8,433 bases of DNA from Pedosphaera sp. (GTDB lineage: Bacteria > Verrucomicrobiota > Verrucomicrobiia > Limisphaerales > SXTU01). The translations under genes were made by a program, and so were the position numbers. The notes under the pieces were generated by a model. It searched no databases and was not told where the DNA came from. It saw only the letters and a program-made list of their open reading frames with translations. The number at the start of each line of letters is the position of its first letter. Positions within the stretch are counted from its first letter, which is position 1. Positions 6,042 through 8,433 of this stretch are shown here, one piece after another. The DNA is taken from assembly GCA_009695395.1 (NCBI GenBank), contig SIBB01000136.1, forward strand, positions 1 to 8,433, written 5' to 3'.

Positions 6042-6325
6042 TTTTCTTTTCGGAGCCGCTCCGCCGCCAAAGATCATCACCATAATCAGGCAACAATTTC
6101 GCGGATCAGCTCACCGCCCACCGGGCCGACACACGCGCCGCCGAGGATTTCTCCCGAGCGCGGGCACGCGAGCATTTTAACGAAGGTCCGCCACAGCCGC
6201 AGCTGTGAACTGGCTGACTCCAGCTCCCGGACTTGGTTGGATACCTATTCAGGGCTCATAATCAAGGAGCTCGCGTTGGATTTAGAGTTGGCTAGCTTTC
6301 CGATTTACGCCCCATTTCAGGAGTA
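6042..6325. other. Convergent intergenic region with hairpins and a possible decayed coding fragment
   Basis: This 284-base gap lies between the ends of two convergent transcription units. It has two compact inverted repeats: CGGAG-CCG-CTCCG at 6051-6063 and CACAGC-CGCA-GCTGTG at 6192-6207. Neither is followed by a T-run in a direction that would make an intrinsic terminator. A 40-codon open stretch at 6086-6208 (plus) without a start encodes a charged, helix-like peptide ending AREHFNEGPPQPQL; it might be the tail of a lost gene, but this is weak. Confidence 0.35.
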
Positions 6326-6916
6326 TCAAACTCTGTGTCCAAAAATTCCGCGTCTCGCGACAACCTGGGCGTGGTCCTCCGGCGTGTTCAAATTCTGCAA
6401 CTGGTCACGGCCCGCGCCACGGAGCTTGAGCCGACTCGCGCGCAGACTCCTCGCGAGTGACTGCAGTGAGAAAGCCCGTGCAGCAAGGGCGCCCTCCACC
6501 ACTGGGAACGCAGCATCCCGGTCCAGTGCGAAGGGAAAGCCCGCTCCTTCGGCCGTCTCCACAAACACTCCCCTGCCCTTCCGCTGCGCCACGGCGCGGA
6601 TCAGTTCCGGCGTCACGAACGGCATGTCGCATGAGAGAAATACAAGCCGCTCCGCCGGGCTGCGGCGCAACGCAGTCCACACTCCCCCCAGCGGCCCGCA
6701 GCGCGGCACGAGGTCGCGCCGGATGACGCGCACCGGCCAGCCTGTCGCGCGGGCCGCCGCGCGCACCCACGCCAGCAACGTGCGCCCGCGCAGCCGCAGC
6801 CGCGCCTTGTCTCGCCCCATGCGCGCGCTCAACCCGCCCGCGAGAATGAACACCTCCACGGGCTGCAACTGACCGCCGACCGCTGACCGCTGACCGCTCT
6901 TTCGCATCGCCTTCAT
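6326..6916 (-). CDS. mobA: Molybdenum cofactor guanylyltransferase MobA
   Basis: The protein (196 residues from the first ATG) has the MobA nucleotidyltransferase fingerprint. This is the GTP-binding loop LAGGLSARMGRDKA (about residues 25-38), GPLGGVWTAL, the metal-binding FLSCDMPFVTPEL segment and a late NLNTPEDH. MobA enzymes transfer GMP from GTP to molybdopterin-bound molybdenum to give the guanine-dinucleotide form of the cofactor in the cytoplasm. Length fits the family. The start is uncertain: ATG codons at 6916 and 6907, TTG at 6868 and GTG at 6859 are all in frame; upstream of 6916 only a TTG at 6955 remains. The segment between the ATGs and the domain is encoded by a heptanucleotide repeat, so the true start may be the TTG or GTG beyond it. 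No other cofactor gene is present in the window. Confidence 0.85.
   Translation of the reverse strand: MKAMRKSGQRSAVGGQLQPVEVFILAGGLSARMGRDKARLRLRGRTLLAWVRAAARATGWPVRVIRRDLVPRCGPLGGVWTALRRSPAERLVFLSCDMPFVTPELIRAVAQRKGRGVFVETAEGAGFPFALDRDAAFPVVEGALAARAFSLQSLARSLRASRLKLRGAGRDQLQNLNTPEDHAQVVARRGIFGHRV
6869..6898. repeat. Heptanucleotide tandem repeat (CTGACCG, 4 copies)
   Basis: Four head-to-tail copies of CTGACCG (the second reads CCGACCG) plus two extra bases fill 6869-6898. They lie inside or just upstream of the 5' end of mobA and encode the low-complexity SGQRSAVGGQ when read from the ATG. The unit is not a multiple of three, so copy-number change would shift the frame between the ATG codons and the enzyme domain. 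Confidence 0.75.
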
Positions 6917-6925
6917 TGTGGAGCC

Positions 6926-6948
6926 GATTTGCTGTCGGAGCAGCAATC
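6926..6948. repeat. Near-perfect inverted repeat upstream of mobA
   Basis: TTGCTG (6929-6934) and CAGCAA (6941-6946) pair around a 6-base loop, and outer GAT/ATC bases extend the stem with one bulged T. It lies 10 bases upstream of the first mobA ATG, so a leader hairpin is possible. No T-run accompanies it. Confidence 0.3.
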
Positions 6949-7120
6949 CGCGCAATCTCTTTTCCAGAAATTGGGAACCAGACGACTACTTATCTCGATC
7001 TGCCCACGGGTTTGCCGCGGCTCGAAACGCATGCCGCAGGATGACTGACTGCTGAACGCTTTCCTCCAGCCAACGAACCACCGCAGGCTGCCCAAGTCTT
7101 GAAGCTGTCCTGCGCTCGAA

Positions 7121-8433
7121 CTAGCCGAACAATCCCATGACGGGTTTGCCCGATGAGAATGGCGGACGAATGATGCCAGTGTTCTTGCCGAGGTCACTCA
7201 GAGGCACGCCCAACGCGTGGAGGATGGTGGCGTGGAGGTCTTGGGGCGTCACCGGATTGCTCTTCGGAGCAGCGCCGGTTTTGTCCGACTCGCCATAGAC
7301 GGCCCCGCCACGAATGCCGCAGCCGGCCACAATCGCGGAGAAGCATTGCGGCCAGTGCTGCCGACCGGGCGGCCCCTCCGTCAGGATGACCGGCGTGCGC
7401 CCGAACTCGCCCACGGCGACCACCATCGTGTCCTCCAGCATCCCGCGCTCTTTAAGATCGGTCAGGAGGGCGGAGAGAGATTCATCCAGACGTGGCAGGC
7501 AAAAGTTCATGCCGTAGGAGCCGTTGCTGAAGGCGTTGCCCATGCCCATGTTGCCGCCGTGCATGTCCCAACTGGAGGCGGGCGGTCCGCCCCCGGTCTC
7601 GCCGGGCGCCGGGCCGACCCAGCCGTTCACGGTCACGAAGCGCACGCCGGCCTCCACCATCCGCCGGGCGAGCAACAGGTTCTGACCGAGCGGGTGCATG
7701 CCGTAGCGTTCGCGGACGGCCAACGGCTCTTGCTTCAAATCGAAAGCCGCGCGCCCTTCCGGCCGGGTCATCGCGTCGTAGGCCAACTCGCGCAGTTCAT
7801 GCCAGTCCTTGGCCTGCGGTTCTTCTGCGAGGCGGTTCGACTCCAGGGTGTCGAGCAGCTTGCGCCGTTCCTGCATCCGGGCGGGATCACCGGAATCATA
7901 AATCTCGGGCAGCTTGAACTTCGGCATCGCCGGGTGGTTGTCGGCGGAGCCAATGAACACTGGCGCATAACTCGAACCCAGATAACCGCCGGAACCCAGG
8001 TTCGGAGCGCAGAAGACTGGCGCTCCCACGCACTTGATGAGCCACGCGTTGGTGATCAGGTTGCGCTCATTGGAAAGATGCTTGGCCACCACGGATCCAA
8101 TGTAGGGCAGGTCGTCGGGGACACCTTCGCGGACCCGCTCGACCACCTGCCCGCACAGCAGGTTGTGCATGGCGTCGAAGTGGTTGTTGATCGGGCGCGG
8201 ATGCGTCATCGAGCGGATGAGGCAGAACTGATCGGTCACCTGGGAGAGTTTGGGATGCAGTTCGCTCAACTGCATGCCCGGCACCTTGGAGCGGATGGGT
8301 TTGTAAGGCCCGCGAATCTCGGACGGCGCGTCCGGCTTCAAATCCCACGTATCAATATGGCTCGGGCCGCCGCACAGCAGCACGAAGATGCAGCACTTCT
8401 TCGAGGCCACGGCCTTGCCAGACTTGTCGAACT
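7121..8433 (-). CDS. DUF1501 family protein, N-terminus beyond window edge
   Basis: The reading frame stays open to the right edge, so this is the C-terminal 437 codons. Near the edge it reads CCIFVLLCGGPSHIDTWDLK followed by PDAPSEIRGPYKPI, the hallmark start of the DUF1501 core. Further on are VGEFGRTP, GRQHWPQCFSAIVAGCGIRG and PVTPQDLHATILHALG, all typical. DUF1501 proteins belong to the alkaline-phosphatase/sulfatase-like superfamily, usually carry a twin-arginine signal and are abundant in Planctomycetes and Verrucomicrobia, often next to DUF1549/DUF1553 proteins. Their substrate is not established. A GTG at 8410 could be mistaken for the start, but the frame continues upstream (FDKSGKA) and the family normally has an export signal before this point. 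The gap of 204 bases to mobA suggests separate expression. Confidence 0.9.
   Translation of the reverse strand, partial: FDKSGKAVASKKCCIFVLLCGGPSHIDTWDLKPDAPSEIRGPYKPIRSKVPGMQLSELHPKLSQVTDQFCLIRSMTHPRPINNHFDAMHNLLCGQVVERVREGVPDDLPYIGSVVAKHLSNERNLITNAWLIKCVGAPVFCAPNLGSGGYLGSSYAPVFIGSADNHPAMPKFKLPEIYDSGDPARMQERRKLLDTLESNRLAEEPQAKDWHELRELAYDAMTRPEGRAAFDLKQEPLAVRERYGMHPLGQNLLLARRMVEAGVRFVTVNGWVGPAPGETGGGPPASSWDMHGGNMGMGNAFSNGSYGMNFCLPRLDESLSALLTDLKERGMLEDTMVVAVGEFGRTPVILTEGPPGRQHWPQCFSAIVAGCGIRGGAVYGESDKTGAAPKSNPVTPQDLHATILHALGVPLSDLGKNTGIIRPPFSSGKPVMGLFG

Noticed and set aside
6051..6063. Possible terminator after the membrane operon
   Set aside because: The T-rich stretch precedes the hairpin on the plus strand and would be A-rich on the minus strand, so neither direction gives a terminator.
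6913..7197. Minus-strand open frame of 94 codons between DUF1501 and mobA
   Set aside because: It overlaps the end of the DUF1501 gene and its Ser/Arg/Cys-rich product matches nothing I recognise; a small real gene cannot be fully excluded.
8408..8410. GTG as the start of the DUF1501 protein
   Set aside because: The frame stays open to the window edge and the family normally has an export signal upstream of this point.

Overview
The window is a GC-rich bacterial chromosome segment with three transcription blocks: minus strand (1-3754), plus strand (4087-6041) and minus strand (6326-8433). The best guess for the source is Verrucomicrobia, or the wider Planctomycetes-Verrucomicrobia group. This rests on a DUF1501 protein, GYF_2/DUF4339 membrane proteins, a soluble Hanks-type kinase with an HRDxNxKN loop, and start codons that mostly lack a Shine-Dalgarno match. 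It is inferred from family knowledge; the window has no rRNA or marker gene.

Left block, in order of transcription: a membrane-anchored serine beta-lactamase-like hydrolase (2570-3754), a cytosolic serine/threonine protein kinase (1458-2504), an N-carbamoylputrescine amidase (555-1451) and the first part of an RmlD-like NAD(P)-dependent reductase (1-487, cut by the window edge). Kinase and amidase are only 6 bases apart and are probably co-transcribed. The gaps before the kinase and before the reductase each carry a version of one short repeat (AGCGGTGATT ... CCGCTACAG), with a long spacer in one and almost none in the other.

A 332-base divergent intergenic region (3755-4086) holds several inverted repeats, including a pair of GC-rich palindromes directly upstream of the plus-strand genes.

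The middle block is the most unusual part: four small membrane-protein genes in a tight same-strand row. They are a GYF_2-domain protein with three or four membrane helices, a DUF2752 protein, a zinc-ribbon plus TM2 protein, and a second GYF_2 protein with a DUF4190-like membrane tail. None has an assigned function. The set looks like one operon for a membrane assembly in which GYF_2 domains might bind proline-rich tails carried by other members.

Right block: a MobA-type molybdenum cofactor guanylyltransferase with a heptanucleotide tandem repeat at its 5' end, and a large DUF1501 protein whose N-terminus lies beyond the window. No RNA genes, CRISPR arrays, insertion sequences or convincing intrinsic terminators were seen.
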